DNA of 64,000 nucleotides, from contig NZ_BBQH01000020.1 of NCBI RefSeq assembly GCF_018397995.1, positions 95,048 to 159,047 on the forward strand. The letters run 5' to 3'. Made by a program: the position numbers and the translations under genes. The notes below the pieces were generated by a model that saw only the letters and a list, made by a program, of their open reading frames with translations, was not told the origin of the DNA and searched no databases. Positions within the stretch are counted from its first letter, which is position 1; each line of letters starts with the position of its first letter. Positions 53,295-61,916 of this stretch are shown here, in pieces. Source of the DNA: Rhizomonospora bruguierae (GTDB taxonomy: Bacteria > Actinomycetota > Actinomycetes > Mycobacteriales > Micromonosporaceae).

Positions 53295-53698
53295 AGCCGC
53301 TGCTGGTGCCGCCGGACGCTGAGCGGGCGATCGTCGACTACCTGACCGCTCAACTGCTGGCGCGAGGCGATGACCGCGAGGTGGGCACGGAGCTGCCACG
53401 CGGCTGGACGACCGCGTCGCCGGATTTCGTGCAGGTCGCTGATGACGGCGGTCCCGTGTATCAGCGGATCCTCCACCGGAAGACGGTGCGGATCACGACC
53501 TGGTCGGGCCACAAGAGTCGCGGCAAGGCGCTGGCTGGCCTGTGCCTGGGGCTGGTGCTGATTCACCCGGGCGACGACCAGGTGGCCAGCGTGCCCGCCG
53601 ACGGGGTGTCCGGCATTCTGCCGGCGCTGGATCCGGCGACGAAGGGCTGCCTGGCGTCGTTCACGGCCGCCGTGAACCTGCTCGCGCAGCCGCTCTGA
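53291..53698 (+). CDS. Tail terminator protein
   Basis: This 135-residue protein has the tail terminator pattern: helix DAERAIVDYLTAQLL, strand REVGTELPRGW, then VYQRILHRKTVRITTWSGHKSRGKALAGLCLGLVL and a C-terminal AAVNLLAQPL strand. It would cap the tail tube and join it to the neck. Position between the neck protein and major tail protein supports this. Confidence 0.83.
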   Translation: MKPLLVPPDAERAIVDYLTAQLLARGDDREVGTELPRGWTTASPDFVQVADDGGPVYQRILHRKTVRITTWSGHKSRGKALAGLCLGLVLIHPGDDQVASVPADGVSGILPALDPATKGCLASFTAAVNLLAQPL

Positions 53699-53768
53699 CC
53701 ACCACCCCTCTCGCGGGTGGGCGAACCGCGCACACCAATCACCACTACCCGGAGAGGGAGGGATCGCC

Positions 53769-54320
53769 ATGGCCGGCGACCCGAGCAACGCTGCAATCTG
53801 GGCCGACGCGGACGTGTACGTCGGCCCTCTCGACGCGCAGGACCCCGCCGACATCGACAGCCCGTTCCCCGCCGCGTGGGCCCTCGTGGGCCTGCTCGAC
53901 GGCGGCGACGGCTTCGGTGAGACGCCGGAGTGGGGCGAGGACGCCGACCACTTCGCGTGGGGCGGCGGCCTGGTCGCCTCGACGAAGTCGAAGTTCAAGC
54001 TGACCCGGAAATTTTCCGTGCTGGAGGACAACCCGACCACCCGGAAGCTGATCTGGCCGGGCTCGGACTCCACGAAGATCGTCGTCCCGAAGCCGGAGCC
54101 CGTCAAGCTCGGTTTCGAGCTGCGGAAGTTCGGGCGGAAGAAGCGGCGCATCACGAAGAACTACGCGCTGGTGTCGGTCGACGGGGACATCACCGAGACC
54201 GAGACCGACCTGGCGAAGGTCAGCCTCGTGTCGACGATCTTCCCGGACGGCAACGGGGTGCTGTTCGTGCCGCAGGACACCCTCACGTTCGAGGACGAGG
54301 ACGACGAGCCCGAGGACTGA
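53769..54320 (+). CDS. Major tail (tube) protein
   Basis: This 183-residue beta-rich protein is in the place of the tail tube subunit. It has the N-terminal WADADVYVGPLDAQDPADIDSPFPAAWALVGLLDG opening common to actinophage tube proteins, and strands KSKFKLTRKFSVLEDNPTTRKLIWPGS and LGFELRKFGRKKRRITKNYALV. The C-terminus is very acidic (DEDDEPED). A strong ribosome site (GGAGAGGGAGG) fits the need for many copies. A hairpin follows the stop. Confidence 0.88.
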   Translation: MAGDPSNAAIWADADVYVGPLDAQDPADIDSPFPAAWALVGLLDGGDGFGETPEWGEDADHFAWGGGLVASTKSKFKLTRKFSVLEDNPTTRKLIWPGSDSTKIVVPKPEPVKLGFELRKFGRKKRRITKNYALVSVDGDITETETDLAKVSLVSTIFPDGNGVLFVPQDTLTFEDEDDEPED

Positions 54321-54330
54321 GCCGTAGACG

Positions 54331-54368
54331 CCGGGCCGGGGAGTTCTGTGCGGTTCGCCCCGGCCCGG
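54331..54368 (+). terminator. Hairpin after the major tail protein gene
   Basis: A perfect 11-bp stem (CCGGGCCGGGG at 54331-54341 and its complement at 54358-54368) with a 16-nt loop begins 11 bases after the tail-tube stop. It probably reduces read-through to the tail assembly genes or stabilises the tube mRNA. Confidence 0.65.
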
Positions 54369-54401
54369 TCCATCGAACCGCACACCTGGAGGGAACCGCA
54401 C

Positions 54402-54710
54402 ATGAAGTTCCGCAAGAAGCCCGTGGAAATTGCAGCCGTGCAGTGGACCGGCGACAACACGAGCGAGGTCATCGGCTGGGTGCTGGCGACCGGCACCGGC
54501 TCGGCGCGCTGGCACGAGTTCGTCGCCGGCGTCGAGCCCGGCGAGGATGGCGACGGCTGCGATCCGATCCCCGAGCACATCGCCGTCGACACGCTCGAAG
54601 GCACGATGCGGGCCATCGTCGGCGACTGGATCATCCGGGGCGTCCAGGGCGAGCACTACCCGTGCAAGCCGGACATCTTCGAGGCGACGTACGAGCGGGT
54701 CACGCCGTGA
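54402..54710 (+). CDS. Conserved small phage protein (PGDYG-like)
   Basis: The 102-residue product begins MKFRKKPVEIAAVQWTGDN and ends GDWIIRGVQGEHYPCKPDIFEATYERV. This combination is widespread among phages of many hosts and is usually found singly; its role is unknown. ATG 54402 has GGAGGGAAC upstream. The overlap with the next gene is GTGA. Confidence 0.82.
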   Translation: MKFRKKPVEIAAVQWTGDNTSEVIGWVLATGTGSARWHEFVAGVEPGEDGDGCDPIPEHIAVDTLEGTMRAIVGDWIIRGVQGEHYPCKPDIFEATYERVTP

Positions 54711-55081
54711 CCACCCTGCCCACCGAGGACGAGATCCGGGCCGTGGCCGCAGAGCTGGGCCTGGTCGATGAGCGCGGCGACTACCCCCGCGACAAGCGCA
54801 CCCAGCTGGCGGCGGTCGCCATGAAGATGCGCAACCTGCCCGCCGACGAGCCGGACGAGCCGGAGCCACGGACCACCGCGCAGGCCCTGGACCGCTTCCA
54901 CACCGAGATGGTTGCCGCGGGCTTCCACGGCCAGGACATCGCCGGCGCCATCTTCGCCACCGTGCTGCCGGCGCTCATCGCCCGAGACGGGCTGATCACC
55001 AGCAAGGAGACCGCACACCATGACCACGAGGAAGGTCCCGCAGGACCACCTGCCGAAGAAGAAGACCGCCGCCCAGCGTGA
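54707..55081 (+). CDS. Prophage hypothetical protein before tail chaperones
   Basis: The product has 124 residues: a helical N-terminal part (TEDEIRAVAAELGLVDERGDYPRDKRTQLAAVAMKMRNL) and a central helix (ALDRFHTEMVAAGFHGQDIAGAIFATVLPALIARDG). Its last ~20 codons overlap the chaperone gene in another frame, so the end of the protein (DHEEGPAGPPAEEEDRR) is constrained by it. Function is unknown. Confidence 0.6.
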   Translation: MTTLPTEDEIRAVAAELGLVDERGDYPRDKRTQLAAVAMKMRNLPADEPDEPEPRTTAQALDRFHTEMVAAGFHGQDIAGAIFATVLPALIARDGLITSKETAHHDHEEGPAGPPAEEEDRRPA

Positions 55082-55331
55082 AGCCGAAGGCGAAACCACG
55101 GTCACCATCGAATGGGAGGGCCACGAGTTCGTCGTCCCCACCGACCCGGAGGACTGGCCGACCGGCGCGATGCGCGCCTTCGAGGACGGCAAGGCGTTCA
55201 CCGCGATCCGCGCGCTCATCGGGGCGAAACGCTACGACCGGCTCGGCATCGACAGCTGGCCGAACCGCAAGACCACCGGCCTGTTCGAGAAGTTCGCCGA
55301 GGCCGCCGGCCTGGACGACGCGGGAAACTGA
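55020..55331 (+). CDS. Tail assembly chaperone, short form
   Basis: The 103-residue product occupies the lambda G position before the tape measure gene: IEWEGHEFVVPTDPEDWPTGAMRAFEDGKAFTAIRALIG followed by a helix to the end. The gene ends with the slippery heptamer GGGAAAC (55322-55328) directly before TGA, so part of the ribosomes shift by -1 and make the long form. The short form wraps the tape measure protein during tail assembly. Confidence 0.88.
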   Translation: MTTRKVPQDHLPKKKTAAQREAEGETTVTIEWEGHEFVVPTDPEDWPTGAMRAFEDGKAFTAIRALIGAKRYDRLGIDSWPNRKTTGLFEKFAEAAGLDDAGN

Positions 55332-55723
55332 GAAGCCTCCTGCGCCTTCTGCGTGAGCATGAGGGCGCGGTGGAGGCCGACCTGTCCCGGCACCACCAGA
55401 TCGACCTGTGTGATCGGTGGCGGTTCGACGAGCATGGCCGCCGCCGGCTGACGTTGCGGCAGATCTACGTGCGGCTGCGCGATGTCCCCGCGCATGAGTC
55501 GGCGGTCGCCGCGGTCGAGAACGGCGGCGCACCTCCGCCGTCGCGTACCGAGGTGCTGCTGATGCAGCTGATCGAGTCGTGGTCCGGCAAGGACCACCCG
55601 CTGCGCGACCAACTCCCGAAGCACGACCCGGAGGCTGATCCGGAGCGGCAGAAGGCGCGCGCCCAGGCCAAGCGCCGTGCCCGCGAGCGGCAGCGGCAGA
55701 TCGAAGCAGGCGAGATCACATAG
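55020..55723 (+). CDS. Tail assembly chaperone, long form made by -1 frameshift
   Basis: A -1 shift at GGGAAAC (55322-55328) joins the 103-residue short form to the following 131 codons, giving about 234 residues. The extension starts LRSLLRLLREHEGAVEADLSRHH, contains RRLTLRQIYVRLRDVPAHESAVAAV near its middle, and ends in a very basic helix. The second frame has no good start of its own. This corresponds to lambda gpGT, whose T part recruits the tail tube protein. The heptamer is in the right phase (G GGA AAC). Confidence 0.88.
55322..55328 (+). promoter_or_regulatory. Programmed -1 ribosomal frameshift site GGGAAAC
   Basis: The heptamer fits X XXY YYZ in the zero frame (last base of GCG, then GGA AAC) and is followed at once by TGA. 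The downstream open frame is in the -1 phase and continues for 131 codons. It is the same type of site as lambda GGGAAAG. Confidence 0.87.
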
Positions 55724-55789
55724 AATGAAGGGACCCCGGCGGGTGCTGGTAACACCCCCGGGGCATGGCCAACCTGGTGAGAGGTCGAC
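55721..55789 (+). promoter_or_regulatory. Promoter and structured leader of the multi-zinc HNH gene (leader copy 2)
   Basis: TAGAAT (55721-55726) is a good -10 box that overlaps the chaperone stop. A stem follows: outer arms CCCCGG (55734-55739) and CCGGGG (near 55758-55763), inner GGGTG/CACCC, and a CTGGTAA loop. Then come GGCCAACC and GAGAGGTCGAC before ATG 55790. Compared with 43024-43098, several inner stem pairs have changed on both sides. Confidence 0.65.
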
Positions 55790-56752
55790 ATGGCAGATCG
55801 TACCTGCGTCGTTGACGGATGCGACAGCCCCCGGAGTCCGAAGGCCGGCAAGGGCATGTGCCTGCCGCACTATCGCGAGCACCGCGCCGCCGCCGCCCCA
55901 CGATGCAGCATCGAGGGATGCGGAAAGCCGGCGCACTCGAAGGGCTGGTGCGGGGCGCACGCCCAGCGCGCGAGGACCCTCGGCGATCCACTTGCGCCGC
56001 TTCAGCGGCAGCCGAACGTCGGGCCGTGCTCGGTCGACGGCTGCGACCAGCCGATGCGGAAGCGCACTTGGTGTGCCAGCCACTACGCCCAATGGAAGCG
56101 GACGGGCGAAGAGCCTAAGCCGTTCCTCTACAAGTGGGGGCAGGCAACGCCTAGGCCGCCATCCCAAACGCCGCCGAAGAAGCGCGAACGCGCAACCTGC
56201 TCGGTGGAAGGGTGCGAAACGTCGGCGAAGGCGCAGAAGCTCTGCCTCAAGCACTACACGCGCATGCGCCGTCATGGTGACACGAGTCATGCCGAACGAA
56301 CATGGCATGAGAACCAGCCCTGCGTCGTCTGCGGGGAGACAGCGAAGGCCATCAAGAGCCGCCGCTTCTGCTCTTCCCGCTGCGAACAGCTTTTCATCAG
56401 GCATGACGGCGAAGTGCCAAGCCTTGCGGTATGCGGCCAGTGCTCGGTCCCGATTCAGCTGGTCGTGGGGGAAGGCCGGCGGCGAAAGGCTTCGATCGGG
56501 CTGTGCGATAAGTGCAGGCCGTGGAACCGTAAGGCGTACGGGATTCCCTCCATTTCGGAGCTGGCCACGAGAGATGGCACCGACTGTTCCATCTGCGGAG
56601 CCGCTATAGACATGGAGCTCCGGCGTACGGACAGCCTCATGTGCCCGTCGGTTGACCATCGCATACCCCGGTCCCGGGGTGGAACAGATGAGCCGGAGAA
56701 TCTGGCGCTTGCTCATCTCATATGCAATATCCGGAAGTCGAACCGGATATGA
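55790..56752 (+). CDS. HNH endonuclease with repeated zinc modules (moron/homing type)
   Basis: The product has 320 residues. Four similar modules of the form C-x4-C-x(9-12)-C-x2-H occur at about 6-27, 39-57, 80-98 and 137-155. Two further CxxC pairs lie at 178-198 and 215-242. An HNH domain ends the protein: CSIC near 266, VDHRIPRSRGGTDEPENLALAHLICNIRKSN (Asp289-His290, Asn304, His309). The gene interrupts the conserved chaperone/tape-measure order, is less GC-rich than its neighbours, and has its own promoter, all signs of an inserted homing-type or cargo gene. Confidence 0.85.
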   Translation: MADRTCVVDGCDSPRSPKAGKGMCLPHYREHRAAAAPRCSIEGCGKPAHSKGWCGAHAQRARTLGDPLAPLQRQPNVGPCSVDGCDQPMRKRTWCASHYAQWKRTGEEPKPFLYKWGQATPRPPSQTPPKKRERATCSVEGCETSAKAQKLCLKHYTRMRRHGDTSHAERTWHENQPCVVCGETAKAIKSRRFCSSRCEQLFIRHDGEVPSLAVCGQCSVPIQLVVGEGRRRKASIGLCDKCRPWNRKAYGIPSISELATRDGTDCSICGAAIDMELRRTDSLMCPSVDHRIPRSRGGTDEPENLALAHLICNIRKSNRI

Positions 56753-56779
56753 CGTAAGCGCAATTGCGTACACCGAGAG

Positions 56780-59323
56780 GTGGTGACTCAAATTTCCTCT
56801 GTCGGTTACGCTACGTTGCAAATTATTCCTAGCATGAGGGGCGTCCAGGGCAAGCTCAACGAGCAGTTGGGCGGCCCGTCCGAGAAGGCCGGCAAGTCCG
56901 CGGGCGGCAAGATTTCTGGCGCGCTCGGCAAGGTCCTCAAGCGTGGCGTCCTCGCCGTCGGCGCCGCCGCCGGCGGGGCGCTGGCCACCAGCCTGTGGAA
57001 GGGCTGGGGCCGGCTCACCCAGATCGAGAACGCCCAGTCCAAGCTCCAAGGTCTCGGCCATGACGCGAAGTCCGTGAAGACCATCATGGACAACGCCCTG
57101 GCATCGGTGCGCGGAACAGCTTTCGGGCTCGGCGATGCTGCTGGTCTCGCGGCCACCCTGGTCGCCTCCGGCATCAAGCCTGGCACGCAGCTGGAATCCA
57201 CGCTGAAGAGGGTCGCTGACTCGGCGAGCATTGCCGGCGTCGACCTCAAGGACATGGGCATGATCTGGTCCAAGGCCGCGGCCAAGGGCAAGATCGACGG
57301 CAACATCGTGAATATGATGTTGGAGCGGCAGATCCCCATTTATGACATTCTTGGCAAGAAATACAATAAAAATGCTGCGGAAATCGCCAAGATGGTGTCG
57401 AAGGGGAAGGTGTCCTTCAAGGACTTCTCCGACGCGATGAACGGCGACTTCGCGGGTGCCGCGTTGGCCTCCGGAAGCACGACGCAAGGCGCCTTCGATA
57501 ACATGATGGCGGCGGCTGGCCGCTTCGGTGCTGCCCTGATGATTGGCGTCTTCCCGATCGCGAAGCTGGTGTTCGGGTCGGTGACCAGGTTCGCGGACTG
57601 GGCGACCGACGCGATCAAGCCGCTCGGTGAGGCTCTGGGCGGCTTCTTCCTCGGCAGCGAGGGGCCGATACAGCAGTTCATTTCTGGGTTCACGCTCGCG
57701 CGGGATGAGGCTAGCGCGATGGCCGGTGACCTTGACGGCCTGGTGAAGGTCGGCTCCCGGGTCAAGGATTTCGTGGTTGCCACCAAGCAGAACGTCATGG
57801 ACTTCATCGCCGGCTTCACGCTGGGCCGGGATGAGGCACGTGATTTCGGATCCGAATTGGATGGCGTGGTCGCCATCGGGTCGAAGGTCCGCGACGCTTT
57901 CGACAGCAGCTGGGACCGCATTCAGGGCATTTTTGAGAAGTTGAAGACGGCGGCGACTGGTCTCGCCCCGGCGGTCGGGGGCATCGGCAAGTCGCTGGGC
58001 GAGGCGTCGGCCAAGATCGGCGTGAGCACGTGGCGGCTGCTGTTGACCACAGTCGACGCGCTGGCGAGTGTGCTGAACTCCGTGTTGGTGCCGGCGATCC
58101 AGGGCCTGGCTGGGTGGATGTCCGACCACGAGGGCACGGTGACCGTGCTAGTGGGGGCCTACACTGCGTACCGCCTCGCGTCCATCGGCGCGGCGGCGGT
58201 GGAGAAGACGAAGGCGACCTGGACGGCGATCAACACCGCCCGGACGAAGGCGCTTTCGACGGCCACGAAGGTGGCCACGGCCAGCCAGAAGGCATGGACG
58301 ACGGCGGTGAACGCGGCGAAATACACGCAGATCGCCGGTTATCTGGCCGCGCTGAAGGTGAAGACGGTGGCGCTCGGCGCGGCGTCGAAGGCGGCGGCGG
58401 TGGGGCAGCGTGCCTTGAATGCGGCGGTCGCTGCGGGGAATTGGGTGGCGCAGGCGGCGAAGCTGGTCGCCTACAAGGCCGTTCAGCTCGCCATTTCGGC
58501 AGCTACGAAGGCGTGGGCGGCCGTGCAATGGGTGCTGAATGTCGCCCTCAATGCGAATCCGATCGGGCTGATTGTGCTCGCGATCGCGGCGCTGGTCGGC
58601 GCGGTGATTCTGGCCTACAAGAAATCGGACACGTTCCGCAAGATCGTTGACGCTGCTTTCCGGGCCGTTGGCGCGGCGGCGAAGTGGCTGTGGGAGAAGG
58701 CGATCAAGCCTGCCTTCCAGAAGATCGCGGATTTCGCGGCCTGGCTGTGGGGCAAGATCAAGCAGTCGCTTGAGGGCTGGAAGCTGATCTTCGACAAGGT
58801 CAAGGGCTGGCTTGGCTCGGCGAAGGACTGGATGGTCAATAAGTTCACGTCGCTGGTCGATTTCGTCAAGGGCCTGCCGGGCAAGATCAGCAAGGCGGCG
58901 TCGGGCATGTGGGACGGCATCAAGAATGCTTTCCGGTCGGCGCTGAACTGGCTGATCAGCAAGTGGAACGGGCTGTCGCTGAAGATCCCATCCATTGATA
59001 CGCACATCCCTGGCATCGGCAAGATCGGGGGCTTCACGCTGCGGACCGCGCAGATCCCGAAGCTGGCCGAGGGTGGCATCGTGCCGGCGACGCCAGGAGG
59101 CCGAATCGTGCGGGTGGCCGAGGCGGGCAAGGCCGAGGCGATCGCGCCGCTGGACAAGCTGGAGCGGATGCTCGGCGGTCGTGGCGGCGGCCCGGACGTG
59201 CTGGAGCTGACGCTCGACCTGGGTGAGGGCATCCGCGAGGTGGTGCGCATCAACCTGCGGGAGAACAACCGGCAGATCAAGCGGCGGGCCGCCGCCCGCG
59301 GGGCACTGGCGGGAGCGCGCTGA
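56780..59323 (+). CDS. Tape measure protein
   Basis: The 847-residue product sets tail length. An amphipathic N-terminal part is followed by the tape-measure domain (TQIENAQSKLQGLGHDAKSVKTIMDNALASVRGTAFGLGDAAGLAATLVASGI, about 77-130) and long helices. Hydrophobic segments lie near 590-615 (NPIGLIVLAIAALVGAVILAY), and a C-terminal region near 730-847 binds the tail tip. GTG 56780 and 56783 are both possible starts; GAGAGG is close to both. The first ~30 codons and a stretch near 57340-57380 are AT-richer than the rest. Confidence 0.92.
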   Translation: MVTQISSVGYATLQIIPSMRGVQGKLNEQLGGPSEKAGKSAGGKISGALGKVLKRGVLAVGAAAGGALATSLWKGWGRLTQIENAQSKLQGLGHDAKSVKTIMDNALASVRGTAFGLGDAAGLAATLVASGIKPGTQLESTLKRVADSASIAGVDLKDMGMIWSKAAAKGKIDGNIVNMMLERQIPIYDILGKKYNKNAAEIAKMVSKGKVSFKDFSDAMNGDFAGAALASGSTTQGAFDNMMAAAGRFGAALMIGVFPIAKLVFGSVTRFADWATDAIKPLGEALGGFFLGSEGPIQQFISGFTLARDEASAMAGDLDGLVKVGSRVKDFVVATKQNVMDFIAGFTLGRDEARDFGSELDGVVAIGSKVRDAFDSSWDRIQGIFEKLKTAATGLAPAVGGIGKSLGEASAKIGVSTWRLLLTTVDALASVLNSVLVPAIQGLAGWMSDHEGTVTVLVGAYTAYRLASIGAAAVEKTKATWTAINTARTKALSTATKVATASQKAWTTAVNAAKYTQIAGYLAALKVKTVALGAASKAAAVGQRALNAAVAAGNWVAQAAKLVAYKAVQLAISAATKAWAAVQWVLNVALNANPIGLIVLAIAALVGAVILAYKKSDTFRKIVDAAFRAVGAAAKWLWEKAIKPAFQKIADFAAWLWGKIKQSLEGWKLIFDKVKGWLGSAKDWMVNKFTSLVDFVKGLPGKISKAASGMWDGIKNAFRSALNWLISKWNGLSLKIPSIDTHIPGIGKIGGFTLRTAQIPKLAEGGIVPATPGGRIVRVAEAGKAEAIAPLDKLERMLGGRGGGPDVLELTLDLGEGIREVVRINLRENNRQIKRRAAARGALAGAR

Positions 59324-60084
59324 TGGCTGTCACTCTCACCTATGACCCGCGGCTGGCCCGGGTGCGCCTGTCCGCTGGCGGCGTGACCGGTGACACCGCG
59401 GTGGTGGAGCGGTCGACGGATCAGATCCGGTGGACGGCGGTGCGCGGCGGCGCCGCCGTTGCCGTCACCTCCGGCAGCGTCGCCGCAGATGACTACGAGT
59501 TCGCTCCCGGGGTGGCCAACTGGTATCGGGTGCGCGGTAACAACTCACAGTCCGCGCAGATCACGCCGGTCATCGGCGAGGTGTGGCTGAAGTCCATCGC
59601 CCGCCCGTTCCTGAACCGGACGGTGACCGTCTCCGACGTGTCTGACATTGCCCGCCCGGCACGCAGGGGCATCCACGACGTGAAGGGCCGCTCCCTTCCG
59701 GTTGCCGTGTCGGATGTGCGCGGCAGCCGACAGTGGACCATGAGCGTGGTCACCCTGACTGATGAGCAGCGGTGGAACCTCGAACTGCTGCTCGCCACAG
59801 GCGACACGCTGCTCGTGCAGGTCCCTGCGGGGAGCCGGGTGCCGGCCGGCTATGTGTCAGTTGGCGACACCAGCCAACAGATTCACGCCTTCGATGCGGT
59901 GTCGGAGGTGGCTCTGCCGCTGACGGAGGTGGCGGCGCCCGGGCCGGACGTGGTGGGGGCGACGGTCACATGGCAGACCGTGTTGGCTAGGTATGCGACG
60001 TGGGCGGATGTGCTCGCCGCGCACCCGACGTGGGTGGACCTCATGACCCTCATCGGTGACCCGTCTGAGGTGATCGTCCCGTGA
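59323..60084 (+). CDS. Distal tail-type minor tail protein
   Basis: This 253-residue protein follows the tape measure gene (TGATG overlap), where the distal tail (Dit) protein is found. A fibronectin-like N-terminal domain (VRLSAGGVTGDTAVVERSTDQIRWTAVRGG, WYRVRGNNSQSAQITPV, about 1-85) precedes the beta-barrel (FLNRTVTVSDVSDIARPARRGIHDVKGRSLPVAVSDVRGSRQWTMSV). It would form the ring at the tail end on which the hub sits. Confidence 0.82.
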   Translation: MAVTLTYDPRLARVRLSAGGVTGDTAVVERSTDQIRWTAVRGGAAVAVTSGSVAADDYEFAPGVANWYRVRGNNSQSAQITPVIGEVWLKSIARPFLNRTVTVSDVSDIARPARRGIHDVKGRSLPVAVSDVRGSRQWTMSVVTLTDEQRWNLELLLATGDTLLVQVPAGSRVPAGYVSVGDTSQQIHAFDAVSEVALPLTEVAAPGPDVVGATVTWQTVLARYATWADVLAAHPTWVDLMTLIGDPSEVIVP

Positions 60085-61208
60085 GGCCGGTCAGCGACCG
60101 TTTCCTGCGCACGGTCCGCGGTTCACACACCGCGGTGTTCAGGGCCAAGATCTGCGCGACGTGGCAGACCGGGGTCGGCCCGGTGGGCGTGGAGATCCCC
60201 ATCGTCGCCGGCGACGTGCAGATGGACGGTGCCGCCGCGATCCGCTCCACCCTGGATCTGACCACCGATGGGCGGGCGATGTGGCCAGAGCGGGCTGATG
60301 GGCTGCTCGCCCCGTACGGCAACGAGCTCCACATCGCCCGCGGGATCAGTTTCGGCAACGGAACCACCGAGTGGGTCAGCCTCGGGTACCACCGGATCCA
60401 GGCGGCAGAGCAGGAGAATGCGCCGGACGGGCCGATCCGCCTCTCAGCCCGAGACCGCATGGCCGGCATCGTCGACGCGCGGCTGCTGGCCCCGATCCAG
60501 TTCGCCGCTACCGACACCTTCGGGGCTGTGACCGAGGCTCTCGTGCGGGAGGTGTGCCCGGAAGCGACGATCGAGTGGGACGACCCTGCGGCCCGGGATC
60601 GGCAGATCGGGCGGTCCGTGATCGCCGAGGAGGAGCGGTACGACGTCCTCAAGGAGCTGTGGGACTCAGTGGGCAAGACCGGTCACTGGGACCACCGGGG
60701 TGTGTTGGTGATCCGCACCCCACCGGACCCGGCCGCCCCGGTGTGGGAGGTCAACGCCGGCGAGGGCGGGGTGCTGGTTGCCATGGCGCGGGAGCTGAGC
60801 CGTGACAGCGTCTACAACGGGGTCGCGGCCTACGGGGAGGCGGCCGACACCGAGACCCCACCGCGGGCTGTGGCCGTGGACGACGATTCTCGGTCGCCGA
60901 CGTGGTGGTATGGCCGGTTCGGCAAGGTGCCTCGCTACTACAGCTCACCGTTCATCACCACGGTGGCGCAGGCTCGGTCCGCCGCCGTGTCGATGCTGCG
61001 TCAACAGCTCGGCCTGCCCTACACCGTTGATTTCGCCGCGGTCCCGAACCCGGCGCTGGAGCCCGGCGATCCGGTCCGGATCACCTACTCCAGCCGGCGC
61101 GCCCCGGAAACGCACGTGCTCGAGTCGCTGACCATCCCGCTGACTGTGGAGGAGCCGGTGACCGCGAAGACCCGCGAGCAGGCCCGCATCCTGATCGGAA
61201 TGCTCTAA
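60081..61208 (+). CDS. DUF5047 tail hub-like protein
   Basis: This 375-residue protein is of a family (DUF5047) common in actinophage tail modules. It starts SDRFLRTVRGSHTAVFRAKICATWQTGV, has a central ARDRMAGIVDARLLAPIQFAATDTFGAVTEALVREV region and ends with EPGDPVRITYSSRRAPETHVLESLTIPLTVEEPVTAKTRE. In placement it corresponds to the tail hub/Tal that binds the baseplate fibres. GTG 60081 overlaps the Dit stop (GTGA). Confidence 0.82.
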   Translation: MRPVSDRFLRTVRGSHTAVFRAKICATWQTGVGPVGVEIPIVAGDVQMDGAAAIRSTLDLTTDGRAMWPERADGLLAPYGNELHIARGISFGNGTTEWVSLGYHRIQAAEQENAPDGPIRLSARDRMAGIVDARLLAPIQFAATDTFGAVTEALVREVCPEATIEWDDPAARDRQIGRSVIAEEERYDVLKELWDSVGKTGHWDHRGVLVIRTPPDPAAPVWEVNAGEGGVLVAMARELSRDSVYNGVAAYGEAADTETPPRAVAVDDDSRSPTWWYGRFGKVPRYYSSPFITTVAQARSAAVSMLRQQLGLPYTVDFAAVPNPALEPGDPVRITYSSRRAPETHVLESLTIPLTVEEPVTAKTREQARILIGML

Positions 61209-61894
61209 TGCCCACCGCAGACGACCTGGCTGCCCTACTTGGCCCGGGACAGGCTCCGGGCCCGGGGGTGCGGTTCCGGCAGGGTGTCGTCGTGGAGTGG
61301 GATCCGCTCACGGCTCGCAACATGATCATGGTGCGCGGCGCGACTCTGACCGACGTCCCGATCCTCAACACCAACGAGGCGGTCAGCCTCACTCCCGGCG
61401 CCGTCGTGGGACTGCTGGCCAGCGGTCGAAACTGGTTCATCCTCGGCCGGGTGACCGTGCCAGGCACCCCGGCGGCGGCCAGTGCGCTGGCGCTCGGCCG
61501 CACCGAGGGGCGGGTGGTGCACAACAGTGAGAGCACGAACAGCACCGCCTACGCGGACCTGGCGACAGTCGGCCCCACCATGACGGTGCAGATCGGGCCG
61601 AGCGGCCGGGCGCTGGTCATGATCGGCGCGATGGTGATGTGGGGCGACGGCGGCGGTTTCACCGAGTTGGAGGCGTACGTGAGCTACGCCTACTCGGGCG
61701 CATCCGCCCGCGGCGCGGGCGACGGTGCCTCGTTCAGCCCCACCGTGTCAGCGTCGATCAACGTCCAGCAAGGTTCCTTTGTGGACTTCATCGGTGGTCT
61801 GCCGGCCGGTGACTACACCTTCACCGCGAAATACCGGGTCAGCAACGGATCTGCCTTCTTCAATCACCGCGTCCTCGTCGTGTTGCCGTTCTAG
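61208..61894 (+). CDS. Minor tail protein
   Basis: The product has 228 residues. The N-terminal part (FRQGVVVEWDPLTARNMIMVRGATLTDVPILN, TPGAVVGLLASGRNWFILGRV) is an OB-like domain seen in baseplate proteins. The C-terminal part (about 100-228) is a beta-rich domain that may bind the host surface (SASINVQQGSFVDFIGGLPAGDYTFTAKYRVSNGS). It is coupled to the hub gene by TAATG. Confidence 0.75.
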   Translation: MPTADDLAALLGPGQAPGPGVRFRQGVVVEWDPLTARNMIMVRGATLTDVPILNTNEAVSLTPGAVVGLLASGRNWFILGRVTVPGTPAAASALALGRTEGRVVHNSESTNSTAYADLATVGPTMTVQIGPSGRALVMIGAMVMWGDGGGFTELEAYVSYAYSGASARGAGDGASFSPTVSASINVQQGSFVDFIGGLPAGDYTFTAKYRVSNGSAFFNHRVLVVLPF

Positions 61895-61916
61895 AACCCA
61901 GTGAGGGAGTTCTGTC

